This document shows, piece by piece, positions 12,991 through 21,854 of a DNA stretch of 64,000 nucleotides; position 1 is the stretch's first letter; each line of letters opens with the position of its first letter. The notes below the pieces were generated by a model. The model worked only from the letters and a program-made list of their open reading frames with translations, ran no database searches and was not told the origin of the DNA. The DNA is from Neoluteolibacter marinus (GTDB taxonomy: Bacteria; Verrucomicrobiota; Verrucomicrobiia; Verrucomicrobiales; Akkermansiaceae), in contig NZ_JACZFQ010000016.1 in the NCBI RefSeq assembly GCF_014904755.1, forward strand, positions 37,286-101,285, given 5' to 3'. The translations under genes were made by a program, and so were the position numbers.

Positions 12991-14148
12991 TTACTTGTCG
13001 ACGATGCGCAGGATCTGGCCGCCTTGGTCGACGATGTAGACGTTGCCGAGCGGATCCTCGCCGAACGAGGTGATCTGGCCGAGCTGCCCGCCTGCCGGCT
13101 GGAAATCATCGGTGTGGTCCTTGAGCCGGCCGGCCTTGCCGTTGCGGAGCTCGAACGACCACACCCGCCTGTTGTTATAGTCCCCGAAGATGTAGCGGCC
13201 CTCAAGCTCCTTGACCGGGCCGCGATAGACGTAACCGCCGGTCACCGAAAGACCCTCGTCCGGCTTGTTGCCGTGGCGATAGACGTGGACCGGCTCGATC
13301 GCGCCTTCCGGCTTGGCGCCCCCGACTCCCTTTTGCGGCGTCTCCTTGTCGGCTTCGCGCAGGCGCCAGCCGAAGTTCGCGCCCGCGCCCTGGCCGGCGG
13401 GCAGGTGATCGATCTCCTCCCAATGGTTCTGCCCGACGTCGGCGATCCAGAAGTCGCCGGTCTTGCGGTCGAAGGAATTGCGCCAGGGATTGCGCAGGCC
13501 ATAGGCCCAGATCTCGGGCTTAGCGCCGTCCCGGTCCCTGAAGGGATTGTCGGCGGGGATCTCGTAGCCGCTCTGGGGCGAGACATCGAGACGCAGGATC
13601 TTGCCGAGGTAGGTGTCCAGCGCTTGGGCGTGCTGGTTCGGATCGTTGGCCGCGCCGCCGTCGCCGGTGCCGATGTAGAGCATGTTGTCCGGGCCGAAGT
13701 CGGTCCAGCCGCCGTTGTGGTTGCCGAAGTCCTGCTTGAAGGAAAGCAGCACCTCCATGCTGCCGGGGTCGGCGCTGGTGAAATCGGGGCCGTCCGCGGT
13801 GAGCCGGACAATGCGGGTGTGGCGGCCGTGATCGACGTAGTTCAGGTAGAAGCGGCCGCTCTTTTCGAAATCGGGTGCGAAGGCGAGGCCGAGCAGGCCT
13901 TCCTCGTTGTCCTTGCGGCTGACCATCGAGACGATGTCCAGGAACGGCTGCTCCTGGCGCTTGCCGGTTTTGGCATCGATGATCCAGATCTTGCCGGCCT
14001 GCTCGATGACCCAAAGCCGGTCTTTCACATGGGCCGGGGCGCCGACCCAGACGGGCCGGTCAAAGCCGGTGGCGACGGTTTCCACGCCGGGCTTGGCATG
14101 GGCGACGGTGAGGGTGGCAAAGGCGGCGGCAAGCAAGAGGTGACGCAT
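12991..14148 (-). CDS. PQQ-dependent sugar dehydrogenase (glucose/sorbosone dehydrogenase family)
   Basis: A periplasmic soluble quinoprotein-type dehydrogenase, 385 residues, expected to be a six-bladed propeller. The signal peptide is [18 protein letters not shown]. Family blocks are [51 protein letters not shown] and [11 protein letters not shown], the last typical of the PQQ/Ca-binding loop region. In sGDH-type enzymes PQQ accepts electrons from aldose C1; the real substrate is unknown here. The start ATG at 14148 is supported by the signal peptide and by a promoter-like pair (TTGCGC, 16 bases, TAGCCT) ending 10 bases upstream. A strong terminator follows. Confidence 0.92.
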   Translation of the reverse strand: MRHLLLAAAFATLTVAHAKPGVETVATGFDRPVWVGAPAHVKDRLWVIEQAGKIWIIDAKTGKRQEQPFLDIVSMVSRKDNEEGLLGLAFAPDFEKSGRFYLNYVDHGRHTRIVRLTADGPDFTSADPGSMEVLLSFKQDFGNHNGGWTDFGPDNMLYIGTGDGGAANDPNQHAQALDTYLGKILRLDVSPQSGYEIPADNPFRDRDGAKPEIWAYGLRNPWRNSFDRKTGDFWIADVGQNHWEEIDHLPAGQGAGANFGWRLREADKETPQKGVGGAKPEGAIEPVHVYRHGNKPDEGLSVTGGYVYRGPVKELEGRYIFGDYNNRRVWSFELRNGKAGRLKDHTDDFQPAGGQLGQITSFGEDPLGNVYIVDQGGQILRIVDK

Positions 14149-14151
14149 GAT

Positions 14152-14186
14152 GGGGCGCAGGCTAGGACGGATCCCGGCGAGCGCAA
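14152..14186 (-). promoter_or_regulatory. Putative near-leaderless promoter of the sugar dehydrogenase gene
   Basis: On the minus strand TTGCGC (14186-14181), a 16-base spacer and TAGCCT (14164-14159). The predicted transcript start falls 3-4 bases before the ATG at 14148, so the mRNA would be almost leaderless. Confidence 0.45.
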
Positions 14187-14227
14187 CCCGCCAGCGCGTT
14201 CTCCGCGCCCCATGATGGCGGCCCGCC

Positions 14228-15463
14228 TCAGCCGGGAAGGATCTCCGCGATGGCGAGCCGGCGGTCGTCGAGGACCTCGCGGGCGATTTCCTGGATCTGG
14301 CCGGGGGTGACCTGGTCCCACTCGAGCCGCACCTCGTCGGGGGTGACCAGGCGCTCATACTGGAGCAGGCAGTCGCCGATCCACGATGCGTGCGAGGCGG
14401 TGCTTTCCATGGCCATCTTGGTCTGGCTCACGGCCAGCCGCTTGGCACGTTCGAGCTCGCCGGGTCGCGGGCCGTGGTTGCGCAGGTCGTCGAGCTCGCG
14501 GCGGATGCAGTCGATCGATTCATCGCGCGATTCCGGTGCGAGGCCGGCGTGGATCTCGAGCGAGCCGGCTTCATCGAAGAGGTTCACGTCGCAGGAAATC
14601 TGGTAGCAAAGGCCGCGCTTTTCGCGGAGTTCCTGGAACAGGCGCGAGCTGGCGCTTTCGCCGAGGATCATGCCGAGCAGGCGCAGGGCGTGGCGGCGCG
14701 GATCGCGGCGGCCGCAGCTGCGGTATCCGAGCGCAAGCTGGAGTTGCTCGGTGTCGCGCCGGTCGGTGAGATGAAGCGGGGCGGCGATCGCGGCGGGGTC
14801 GAAGGGCTGCATGGCGGGAAGCTCGCGGGCTTCCGGGAGCAGCGGCAGAATCAGCGCGGCGACCTGATCCGCGGAAAGCGGGCTGGCCACCGCGATCACC
14901 ACGTCCTTGCGGAAGTGATGGCGGTCGCGGAACCCGACCATGGCCTTGCGGTCGATCCGGGCGATGCTTTCCTCGCTGCCCGCGACCGGCTCGCCGAGCG
15001 GGTGCGGCGACCACAGGGCCGATGAAATGAGGTCGCCGATGTGATCCGACGGGCTTTCGCGGTACATCACGATTTCCTCGCCGATGACCTCCCGTTCGAG
15101 CGCGATCTCTTCCTCCGGGAAGGTCGCGTTCCAGACCATGTCCGAGACCACGTCGGCGATCAGCGGCAAGGTGTCGGCGTCGCCACGGGCCTCGTAGGTG
15201 ACGAGGTCCTCGGTGGTGCACGCATTCAGCGATGAGCCGACATCCTCGGTTTCCAGGCTGATCGCCCGGGCGTCGCGGCGCGAGGTGCCCTTGAACACCA
15301 TGTGCTCGACGAAGTGGGCGAGGCCGGACTGTCGCGAGGGATCGTCGCGGCTGCCGGCGGGAACATGGATCGAGAAAGCCGAACACTCCGAATAGGGCAA
15401 GGTCGCCACCGCCAGGCGGAAGCCGCCGGGCATCTCGATGGCTTCATAGCGGGCCCGGCTCAT
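14228..15463 (-). CDS. M16 family zinc metallopeptidase (processing-peptidase-like)
   Basis: A 411-residue M16B-type peptidase with the inverted zinc motif HFVEH (H50, E53, H54) and the downstream glutamate at 129/130 (REVIGEEI), so the active site is intact. A second domain follows, with the Arg/Tyr-containing block GLCYQISCDVNLF near residue 285 that marks the substrate-binding half. Family members degrade or process peptides; in many bacteria the role is unclear. The ATG at 15463 overlaps the ispD stop by 4 bases (ATGA), so it is translationally coupled to ispD. No signal peptide is visible; cytoplasmic location is likely. Confidence 0.92.
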   Translation of the reverse strand: MSRARYEAIEMPGGFRLAVATLPYSECSAFSIHVPAGSRDDPSRQSGLAHFVEHMVFKGTSRRDARAISLETEDVGSSLNACTTEDLVTYEARGDADTLPLIADVVSDMVWNATFPEEEIALEREVIGEEIVMYRESPSDHIGDLISSALWSPHPLGEPVAGSEESIARIDRKAMVGFRDRHHFRKDVVIAVASPLSADQVAALILPLLPEARELPAMQPFDPAAIAAPLHLTDRRDTEQLQLALGYRSCGRRDPRRHALRLLGMILGESASSRLFQELREKRGLCYQISCDVNLFDEAGSLEIHAGLAPESRDESIDCIRRELDDLRNHGPRPGELERAKRLAVSQTKMAMESTASHASWIGDCLLQYERLVTPDEVRLEWDQVTPGQIQEIAREVLDDRRLAIAEILPG

Positions 15464-16119
15464 GGCATCAGCGCCTCGGCAAGATGGATGTCCGCCGGTA
15501 CCGTCACCTTGGGATTCGGGAACGGCGAGGCGATCAGCTTCGTCGCCACCCCGATCGCCTCGACGGCGGAGACCTCGTCGGTGACCAGCAGCTGGCGATC
15601 CTGCACCTCGGCGTAAGCGCGGCGGAGCAGGGCGAGGTCGAAGATCTGCGGTGTCTCCATCGCCCAAAGCCCGGTGCGATCGACGCTATGGCGGGCGAAG
15701 CCTTCGGCGTCGCACTTTTTGAGCGTGTCCGCCACCTCGCGGCCGATGGCGGCGGCGCCGAAGCTACGGGCGGCGGCAATGCATGCGTCGATGGAGTCCG
15801 GCCGGATCAGGGGGCGGGCCCCGTCATGGATCGCGACAAAGGTGTCGTCGTCGCCGAGGGCCGCCAGTCCGCTCGCCACCGAGTCCTGGCGCAGGTCACC
15901 GCCGTCGACGCGGGTCAGCGGCTTGGGGAAAACCTGGTCGCGGAGCAAGGCGAAGCGGTCCTCCGGACACACCACGACCACCCGCGAGATGCCCTCCGCG
16001 GCCATGAAGGCGCGCACGCTGTGCAGCAGCACCGGGGTGCCGTTGAGCCCGGCGGCGAGCTTGTCAAAGCCCATGCGCCGGCTGCTGCCGGACGCGACGA
16101 TGACCGCGGCGCAGCCCAT
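15460..16119 (-). CDS. ispD: 2-C-methyl-D-erythritol 4-phosphate cytidylyltransferase
   Basis: Third step of the MEP isoprenoid pathway: MEP plus CTP to CDP-ME. It has 219 residues. The nucleotide-binding N-terminus reads AAVIVASGSSRRMGFDKL, with a serine where many homologues have glycine (AAGxGxR). Further blocks are VAIHDGARPLI near 100 and the C-terminal VTDEVSAVEAIG and KVTVPADIHLAEALM. The start ATG at 16119 shares one base with the yqeY stop (TGATG) and the stop overlaps the M16 gene, so the three form one tight operon. Together with dxr at 45 kb it shows the MEP pathway is used. Confidence 0.95.
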   Translation of the reverse strand: MGCAAVIVASGSSRRMGFDKLAAGLNGTPVLLHSVRAFMAAEGISRVVVVCPEDRFALLRDQVFPKPLTRVDGGDLRQDSVASGLAALGDDDTFVAIHDGARPLIRPDSIDACIAAARSFGAAAIGREVADTLKKCDAEGFARHSVDRTGLWAMETPQIFDLALLRRAYAEVQDRQLLVTDEVSAVEAIGVATKLIASPFPNPKVTVPADIHLAEALMP

Positions 16120-16574
16120 CAGGCGAGGCGTTTGGCGACTTCCTGGGACAGGGTCTTGCCGTCCGCACGGCCGGCGGCCTTTTCCTGGGCGGCCTTCATC
16201 ACCTTGCCCATGTCGGCTTTCGACGACGCGCCGGTTTCCGCGATCGCGGCTTCGACAATGGCGGCGATCTCGTCCGCGGTGAGGGCGGAGGGGAGATACT
16301 TCTCGAGCACCGCCATTTCGGCCTTCTCGGTGGCGGCCAGCTCGTCGCGACCGGCCTTGGTGAACTGGTCGTAGGAGTCCTGGCGCTGCTTGAGCTGCTT
16401 GCGGATCAGGGCGCTGATCTCGCTGTCGTCGAGCGTCGCGGTGAGATGACCTTTTTCGATCGAGGCATTGGTCATGGCCGTCTTGAGGGCGCGCAGGACG
16501 TTCAGCGTGGCGGCGTCCTTGGCCTTCATGGCGGTTTTGATGTCTTCGGGGATGCGGGTGGCGAGGTCGCTCAT
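16119..16574 (-). CDS. GatB/YqeY domain protein
   Basis: A 151-residue stand-alone YqeY protein: an N-terminal helical domain (residues 1-90, LATRIPEDIKTAMKAKD, LNVLRALKTA) and a C-terminal tRNA-interacting domain resembling the GatB tail (EKYLPSALTADEIAAIVE, MGKVMKAAQEK, GRADGK). In GatB this domain contacts tRNA; the role of free YqeY is not settled, though it is often found near translation or rpsU/dnaG genes. It is the first gene of the yqeY-ispD-M16 operon. The ATG at 16574 lies 16 bases downstream of a TACCTC element; no Shine-Dalgarno is seen. Confidence 0.92.
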   Translation of the reverse strand: MSDLATRIPEDIKTAMKAKDAATLNVLRALKTAMTNASIEKGHLTATLDDSEISALIRKQLKQRQDSYDQFTKAGRDELAATEKAEMAVLEKYLPSALTADEIAAIVEAAIAETGASSKADMGKVMKAAQEKAAGRADGKTLSQEVAKRLA

Positions 16575-16707
16575 GGCGGCCAGAGGTAGCCGGGCCGGGG
16601 CAGGCGGGAAAGAGGAATTCGTGGCGGCCGGCTTCATCGACGCAGACGATGCCGGGTGCAAAACCTTCGATTTCGGGATCCGGTGAAGGTGCCGCACCGT
16701 CGCGGGG

Positions 16708-17502
16708 ATGAAGTTTTCGATCCGAGGCCGGCGCAGGTGTTGGGCATGGGGCATCCTGCTGGGGCTCGCCGTCCCGGCGATTTCCGGGTGCGGCGGAGCC
16801 TCGCCCCACCAAGGCAGGATTCCCTTCCGCTGGATGGAGCGGCCGCCGCACCGGCTGCCGTCGTCCAAGTCGGCGGCGATGGAGGTGGTCATGACCCATG
16901 ACGCCGCGGCGGGGGCGCCTGACCGGGCAACGCTCGAGCGTTTGCAAGCGGGCGACGTGGTGGCCTTTCACATGAGCCACCGGGAGGCATGGTCGTATTT
17001 GCGCAAGGCCAAGATCCAGAAGCTGCCGTACGACCTTTGCCGCTTCGGTCACATCGCCCTGGTGGTTCCGGATCCCGACCGCACCGATGCGGCTGGCGGG
17101 CCGAAGCTGCTGCAGGTGGCAATGAAGCAGGCGGTCAATGCGGACGAGGGGCTCGACTACCTGAAGGACAAGTCATGGTTCGTCTATCGTCCGCCGGAGG
17201 GTTCGGTGGATGCCGCGAAGCTCCACGACTTCAGCCGCCGGGTGCTGGTGACCGCATCCGACAAGAAAAAGGCCTACGACTACAGCGGGGCGATCGGGCT
17301 GGTGAACGCGCCGTGGCAGCCCGCTCATCCGGATGAGATCGGCAGCGAATACAGCTGTGCGACCCTGGTGGTGGCGGGTCTCCACTATGCCGGATTCTCT
17401 CTCGATGCGGTGCATCGGAAGGGGATCCTCGACATCGTCACGCCGCGGCAAGTGGTGGAAAGCCGCGCGGCTCACGGGGCGGGTTCGACCCGCACGCGGT
17501 AG
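16708..17502 (+). CDS. Lipoprotein with permuted NlpC/P60-like (YiiX/YebB) cysteine peptidase fold
   Basis: A 264-residue lipoprotein. The N-terminus has three arginines, a hydrophobic stretch and the lipobox AISGC (Cys28). The core matches the YiiX/YaeF permuted papain-like family: LQAGDVVAF near residue 80, FGHIALVV with the histidine at 115 and SEYSCATLVVAGL with the cysteine at 217, the expected swapped order of catalytic residues. Such proteins are thought to act on amide bonds in cell-envelope material, but few have been tested. The last 31 bases overlap, in opposite orientation, the 3' end of the HAF-repeat gene. Confidence 0.8.
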   Translation: MKFSIRGRRRCWAWGILLGLAVPAISGCGGASPHQGRIPFRWMERPPHRLPSSKSAAMEVVMTHDAAAGAPDRATLERLQAGDVVAFHMSHREAWSYLRKAKIQKLPYDLCRFGHIALVVPDPDRTDAAGGPKLLQVAMKQAVNADEGLDYLKDKSWFVYRPPEGSVDAAKLHDFSRRVLVTASDKKKAYDYSGAIGLVNAPWQPAHPDEIGSEYSCATLVVAGLHYAGFSLDAVHRKGILDIVTPRQVVESRAAHGAGSTRTR

Positions 17503-18767
17503 TAGCCGCGGTCGTCGCCAGCCCCGGCATCGATGACCTCGTGCACTCCCGCCTCCGTCGCGGTGGCGGTCGAGTGGCTGGCGCCGATGTCCTCCCACGA
17601 TGCCTCGGAGAGGTCCGGCGACCTTTCCGCTTGGTAGAGATAGCCCGGTACGGTGCTGAACCCGAGCGTCACCGTGGCACCGCTGCGGGTGAGTTGGACT
17701 TCGGGGAGAGGAACATCCGGGCTGAGGAGATCGAGGACGCCGGTGATCATCCAGCCTTCTTCATTGCCATCCAGGTAGCCTTTGCCGGTGATCGTGTCGC
17801 CATCGGCGGAGATCCCGACGCTGCGGTAGAGGAGCAGGCCTTCGAAATCGATGCCCTTTTCGTCAAGCAAGGTCATCAGGTTCACGCCGCCGCCTTCCTC
17901 GGTCCAGATCACGGCGGTGTTCTTGAAGTTCACGATTGCCTCGCCGACGATGATGCTGCCGTCGGCGGAGATTCCGAAAGCTCTCGTCTGGGTGGCATCG
18001 GGCGGAAAGGGAAGGAAGTTCATCCCGTTGGCCGCGGTCCAACGGAAGGCGACGTCGCCGCTGCTGCCGGTGCCGGTTCCGGCGACCACGTTGCCGTCGG
18101 CCGACACCGCCCGCGCGATGGAGTCGAAGTCGCCGCCCGCGATGTCGCCGATCCCGGTCATGGCCTGGCCGCTTTTCATGACGAAAGCCTCGTTGCGTAA
18201 TCCCGAGGTGGACTGGCCGACGACGGTGGAACCGTCGGCCGACACCGCCTCCGCGCTGGAGGACGAGTCGCCGGCCAGCACGCCGAGCGGGGTGTAGGTA
18301 CCACCCTCCCAACGGAAAGCCTCCTTGCCAAAATTCGTGGTGGTGCTGTAGCCGACAATCACCGAGCCGTCTGCCGACATGCCGTTGCCAGACGCTTGGA
18401 AGGGCTGGCCGGGGAAAAGTGTGCCCGGGGCAGCGCCCAGGCCGGTCACTGCGCCGGAGTCCCAGCGGACGGTCTGGAGGAAGGGGGCTTCACTGCTGTT
18501 CCCGGCGATGGCCGCACCGTCCGCCGAAACGGCGAGCGCTTGCCACTGCGTGGCTCCGGCGGGCTGAGGCAGGTAGACCTTTCCGGCGGAGGCGTTCCAA
18601 TAGAAGGCACCACTGTTGAAGTTTCCGGCAACGGTCGTCCCGTCGGCGGAGATGGCGGTCGGCGATGTGGTGGTGCCAAGACGGGTAAAAGAGGGGGCGC
18701 TGGCCGCGGACAGGGGAGTCAAAAAGGGCAGCAGGAATGGCAGGCGGGACAGGGATCGGAGGGTCAT
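17472..18767 (-). CDS. Exported HAF-repeat beta-propeller-like protein
   Basis: A 431-residue secreted protein. A signal peptide covers about residues 1-22 (MTLRSLSRLPFLLPFL..). The body is a series of about 45-residue repeats with a conserved VSADGSxVVG core (AISADGTTVAG, AVSADGSTVVG, AVSADGNVVAG, GISADGSIIVG and others, at least seven), the HAF-repeat family. The C-terminus (about 350-431) is a separate module: LYQAERSPDLSEASWEDIG ending GYYRVRVEPAP, a form common at the end of verrucomicrobial exported proteins and also seen on the peptidase at 21.8 kb. No PEP-CTERM signal. Function unknown. Start ATG at 18767 is preferred over 18803 because of the signal peptide. Confidence 0.85.
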   Translation of the reverse strand: MTLRSLSRLPFLLPFLTPLSAASAPSFTRLGTTTSPTAISADGTTVAGNFNSGAFYWNASAGKVYLPQPAGATQWQALAVSADGAAIAGNSSEAPFLQTVRWDSGAVTGLGAAPGTLFPGQPFQASGNGMSADGSVIVGYSTTTNFGKEAFRWEGGTYTPLGVLAGDSSSSAEAVSADGSTVVGQSTSGLRNEAFVMKSGQAMTGIGDIAGGDFDSIARAVSADGNVVAGTGTGSSGDVAFRWTAANGMNFLPFPPDATQTRAFGISADGSIIVGEAIVNFKNTAVIWTEEGGGVNLMTLLDEKGIDFEGLLLYRSVGISADGDTITGKGYLDGNEEGWMITGVLDLLSPDVPLPEVQLTRSGATVTLGFSTVPGYLYQAERSPDLSEASWEDIGASHSTATATEAGVHEVIDAGAGDDRGYYRVRVEPAP

Positions 18768-19060
18768 GGGGATCGATTCAGGCTGTTGGGAAAGAGCGGC
18801 CACCGAGGCACATGAGGCGCTGGGTGGCCAATAGGAAATCCCGTTGGGAAATCCGGGTTTGAGGCAAATGTTGGTAGGTTTATTTTTCTTAAAATGTTTA
18901 AAATGAGAGGGTTGGGTTTGGGTTTCAGGTCGAGCACAGCAATTGTCTCAGTCGATGATTTCAAGTTGTCCTTTGAAAATAAGGTCGAGTCTTCTGGTGG
19001 CGTTGTGCGGGTCGAATGCCTCCAAAAGCCTTGGCGCGGGGGCTTCCCGGGTTCTATGGG
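18768..19060. other. AT-rich divergent intergenic region
   Basis: About 290 bases between two divergent genes. The segment around 18840-18990 is markedly AT-richer than its surroundings (runs such as TTTATTTTTCTTAAAATG) and is the likely site of promoters for both. Short open frames here lack any protein-like character. Confidence 0.5.
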
Positions 19061-19549
19061 ATGCCCATGGCCAGCGCTTCCACCGCCTCCCGCGTCTATC
19101 TTACCTTGATCGGGCTGGGGCTTGCCCTCGTCGGCGGGCTGTTCTTCGCCCTGATGTGGCGCAGTTACCAGCGGGCCTGCGAGGTGGAGGCGTGGCCGGT
19201 GGTGCCCTGCGTGATCCTTTCGTCCGGTGCCGAGGAGCGGCAGATCGATCCGAACGGTCCGATCGAGCGGCGCTTTGCGGTTTTGTACGGCTACGAGTGG
19301 GAAGGCGTGCCGCGTGAAAGCGAGCGGCTGTCGCTGCGCGGCGGCGGCTGGAGTTCACAGGACGAGAAACTGCAGGTCTACGAGGACCGCTATCCCCAGG
19401 GCTCGACGCAGCAATGCCACGTCAACCCGTCCGACCCGGACTTCGCGGTGCTGCAATTGGAGTCGAAGGCGCCCGGCTACTCGCTGTGGTTCCCGGCGCT
19501 CTTCGTCGTCGGCGGCCTCGGCATCATGGCCGGGGCGTGGCGGCGGTGA
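19061..19549 (+). CDS. DUF3592-like membrane protein
   Basis: A 162-residue protein with two membrane segments, one near residues 10-33 (VYLTLIGLGLALVGGLFFAL) and one at the C-terminus (LWFPALFVVGGLGIMAGAW), with a beta-rich domain between. The middle reads AWPVVPCVILSS, VLYGYEWEGV, YPQGSTQQCHVNPSDPDFAVL; the last part matches the DUF3592 pattern of a short YxxGxxxxxYxxPxxP motif. Function unknown. ATGs at 19061 and 19067 are both possible; the frame also extends upstream to 19016 but without membrane-protein character. Confidence 0.75.
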   Translation: MPMASASTASRVYLTLIGLGLALVGGLFFALMWRSYQRACEVEAWPVVPCVILSSGAEERQIDPNGPIERRFAVLYGYEWEGVPRESERLSLRGGGWSSQDEKLQVYEDRYPQGSTQQCHVNPSDPDFAVLQLESKAPGYSLWFPALFVVGGLGIMAGAWRR

Positions 19550-19648
19550 GTCGCGGCACACCGCCGGGAGCGCGGAATCCATTGCGCTATGGATGGCTCG
19601 GGCGGCCGGACCGGCGAGGCGGGATGAATCCCGCGGTCCCGGCAGGAA

Positions 19649-20449
19649 TCACGTTGTGCTCGCTTTCACCAGCAGGCCTTTTTCCCGGGCCATGCGGAGA
19701 ACGCGGGCGAAGAGCCAGCCGGCGGCGGCGAGGTAGAGAACGTTGAGGCCGAGAGCGGCCACGAAGTGGCGGAGGTCGAAGCCGCCGTGGACGATCGAGC
19801 CGCGCATGCCCTCGAATACGTGGGCCGGAGGGAACAGCATGGCGATGCCGCGCATCCAGACCGGCAGGGTTTCCACCGGATAGAAGACACAGGCGAAGGG
19901 CTGGATCATGAAGGGCAGCGCCCAGGCAAGGGATTCGGCGCCGTGACCCCAGCGGAGGATGAGCGCGATCGAGAAAATCCCGAGGGCCCAGCCGAACAGC
20001 ATCAGGTTCGCGTAGTAGGCGATGAGGCCCCACTGGAATTGGAACAGGTTGAACGAGTAGGCCACGGCGGCGACGAGGATCAGGACGCCGGCGGTGATCC
20101 CCACCCGCAGGATGCCGACGCAGAAGGTCGCGGCGATGTAATCGCTCATCCGGACCGGGGCGGCGAAGACGTTGAGGAGGTTGCGCGTCCAGACGTCCTC
20201 GAGGAAGGAGATCGAGACCCCCTGCTGGGACCGGAACAAGGCGTCCCACAGGATGATCCCGCCGATCAGGAAGGTGATGTACTGCGGGAATGCGCCGCCG
20301 CCTTGCTTCTGCAGGAACATGGTGAGGAAACCCCAGACCAGCAGCTGGACGAGCGGCCAGAAGAACAGCTCGAAGGCGCGCATCGGGTTCCGCGCGTAAA
20401 GCAGGACGTAACGGGTCAGCAGGGCGCGGATGACGGAGAGGCGGAACAT
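19649..20449 (-). CDS. ABC-2 type transporter permease
   Basis: A 266-residue inner-membrane permease with six predicted membrane helices, starting MFRLSVIRALLTRYVLLYARN. Motifs typical of ABC-2 exporters are FELFFWPLVQLLVWGFLTMF near the N-terminus and PFACVFYPVETLPVWMRGIAMLFPPAHVFEGMR, the conserved loop-helix before the last segments. In other genomes this permease type is next to an ATPase with an LSAGE signature; the matching ATPase is present here but 4.5 kb away (24924-25673), same strand. The start at 20449 is chosen because upstream residues in frame are not protein-like. Substrate unknown. Confidence 0.88.
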   Translation of the reverse strand: MFRLSVIRALLTRYVLLYARNPMRAFELFFWPLVQLLVWGFLTMFLQKQGGGAFPQYITFLIGGIILWDALFRSQQGVSISFLEDVWTRNLLNVFAAPVRMSDYIAATFCVGILRVGITAGVLILVAAVAYSFNLFQFQWGLIAYYANLMLFGWALGIFSIALILRWGHGAESLAWALPFMIQPFACVFYPVETLPVWMRGIAMLFPPAHVFEGMRGSIVHGGFDLRHFVAALGLNVLYLAAAGWLFARVLRMAREKGLLVKASTT

Positions 20450-20593
20450 GGCGGTCGTCGGCCCGGAAGGGTGGACGAGGTGCCGGCCGAAACGAGCGAA
20501 AAGAAAGCCGTTCCGGGAAACAAGGAGCGCCGGCGGTTGCCGGCGCTCCAATTCGGGGGAGGTGGGGACGCGTCCGTGGACGCGCCGTCGGGT

Positions 20594-20824
20594 TCAGGCG
20601 ACGGGCTGGGGTTCCGCGGCCAGGGCGTGGACCGCGGCGGCGTTGAGGCACTGGCCGCCGATGGCCCAGTCGTTTTCCTTGAATTCATTGACGCGGACCC
20701 AGGTGACCCCGCGCATGGCTTCGCCTTCGATGGAAACCATGGTCTCGGTGATCTTCTCGATGATTTCCTTCTTCTGTTCGGCGGTGAAGACGTTTTCGAT
20801 GAGGTCGACGGTGACGAGTGGCAT
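20594..20824 (-). CDS. 4-oxalocrotonate tautomerase family protein
   Basis: A 76-residue tautomerase-fold protein starting MPLVTVDLIENVFTAEQKKEII. After removal of Met the N-terminal Pro1 would be the catalytic base of the family, which converts enol/keto forms of unsaturated acids; the arginine in EAMRGVTWVRV may bind substrate. It is a little longer than the usual 62-70 residues. It is divergent from an HxlR-type regulator with 150 bases between, a common arrangement for HxlR-controlled genes, so control by that regulator is inferred. Confidence 0.88.
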   Translation of the reverse strand: MPLVTVDLIENVFTAEQKKEIIEKITETMVSIEGEAMRGVTWVRVNEFKENDWAIGGQCLNAAAVHALAAEPQPVA

Positions 20825-20974
20825 GACTTTGGTTCTTTCTGGTTTGGTTGCTTGGAGTGGTGAAGGGACTGGTTTCCTTTCACCGGCAACACCATCGCGC
20901 GAAGTGCCGGAACTTTCCACGACACTGAGTGTAGCAATCCGCTCCATTTTCTGTAGTGAACTTCCCGGTCTGAG
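20825..20974. promoter_or_regulatory. Divergent regulatory region between tautomerase and HxlR regulator
   Basis: 150 bases hold both promoters. An imperfect inverted repeat (GTGAAGG facing CCTTTCAC, around 20860-20884) and two TGTAG direct repeats near the regulator start are candidate operators. None is strong enough to assign. Confidence 0.3.
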
Positions 20975-21679
20975 ATGAGCACGAGATACGGTCAATTCTG
21001 CCCGGTGGCGAAGGCCACCGAGGTCCTGGGCGAGCGCTGGACGATCCTGATCATCCGCGAGTTGCTTTTGGGCACCTCGCGGTTCAGCGATTTCCAGCGG
21101 GCGCTGTCGCAGATCTCGCCGACCTTGCTGACCAAGCGGCTGGGCCAGCTGGTGGACCAGGGGCTGGTGTTGAAGAAGACATCGACCGGCGGCAAGCGCG
21201 TCGAATACTTCCTGACCGCCTGCGGCAAGGAGCTGGGACCGATCGTGAACAGCCTGGGGATCTGGGGCATGCGCTGGGCGCGCGGGCAGATGAACGACGA
21301 CGAGCTGGATGTCGAACTGCTGATGTTCGACCTCTGCCGGCGGCTGGATCCGGACGCCCTCCCCGGGGGATCGACGGTGATTCACTTCGCCTACTGCGGG
21401 CTGGAGAGCTTTCCGACCTGGTGGATCCTGGTCGAGAACGGCAAGCCGGAACTGTGCGTGGCGCATCCGGGCCGGGATGCCGATGTCTCGCTGCATACCG
21501 ACGTGCGGACGATGGTGGAAATCTATGCCGGCGACCTGCGTCTGGCCGACGCGCGCCGCGACGGCCGGCTGGAGGTGACCGGATCTCCGACCCTGGTGCG
21601 CAGCGTTGCCGACTGGCTTCCGCTCATGGCGATGGCCCACGTCGAGCCGGGGCGACTGGATGCCGGCGAGGCGTCGTGA
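20975..21679 (+). CDS. HxlR-family transcriptional regulator with C-terminal SCP2-like domain
   Basis: A 234-residue DNA-binding regulator. The N-terminal winged helix (residues 1-95) has the HxlR hallmark CPVAKATEVLGERWTILIIREL, then FQRALSQISPTLLTKRL and LVDQGLVLKK. The C-terminal part (about 115-225: LMFDLCRRLDP, TDVRTMVEIYAGDLRLADA) resembles the SCP2-like ligand domain seen on longer HxlR proteins. HxlR members often sense aldehydes, quinones or redox stress, and the N-terminal cysteine may take part; this is family knowledge. It is divergent from the tautomerase gene, its likely target. Confidence 0.9.
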   Translation: MSTRYGQFCPVAKATEVLGERWTILIIRELLLGTSRFSDFQRALSQISPTLLTKRLGQLVDQGLVLKKTSTGGKRVEYFLTACGKELGPIVNSLGIWGMRWARGQMNDDELDVELLMFDLCRRLDPDALPGGSTVIHFAYCGLESFPTWWILVENGKPELCVAHPGRDADVSLHTDVRTMVEIYAGDLRLADARRDGRLEVTGSPTLVRSVADWLPLMAMAHVEPGRLDAGEAS

Positions 21680-21854
21680 GGCGGACCCTGTGGGACGGTT
21701 GATCGGGGGCCGGTGGTGGCGGATCCATGGAACTTGCTTGGATAGGTGGCGGGTCCTACGGTTTTCGTTCAAGTCATTGGAAGTGAAGGGAAAATAGAGT
21801 TTTCGAGCGGGGTTTCGGATTGCGGTGGGGGATAACCCGAATAGGGTATCCGGC

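Noticed and set aside
18764..18964. 66-codon minus-strand frame in the AT-rich intergenic region
   Set aside because: Low-complexity, no start signal, overlaps the HAF gene leader region; no protein-like character.
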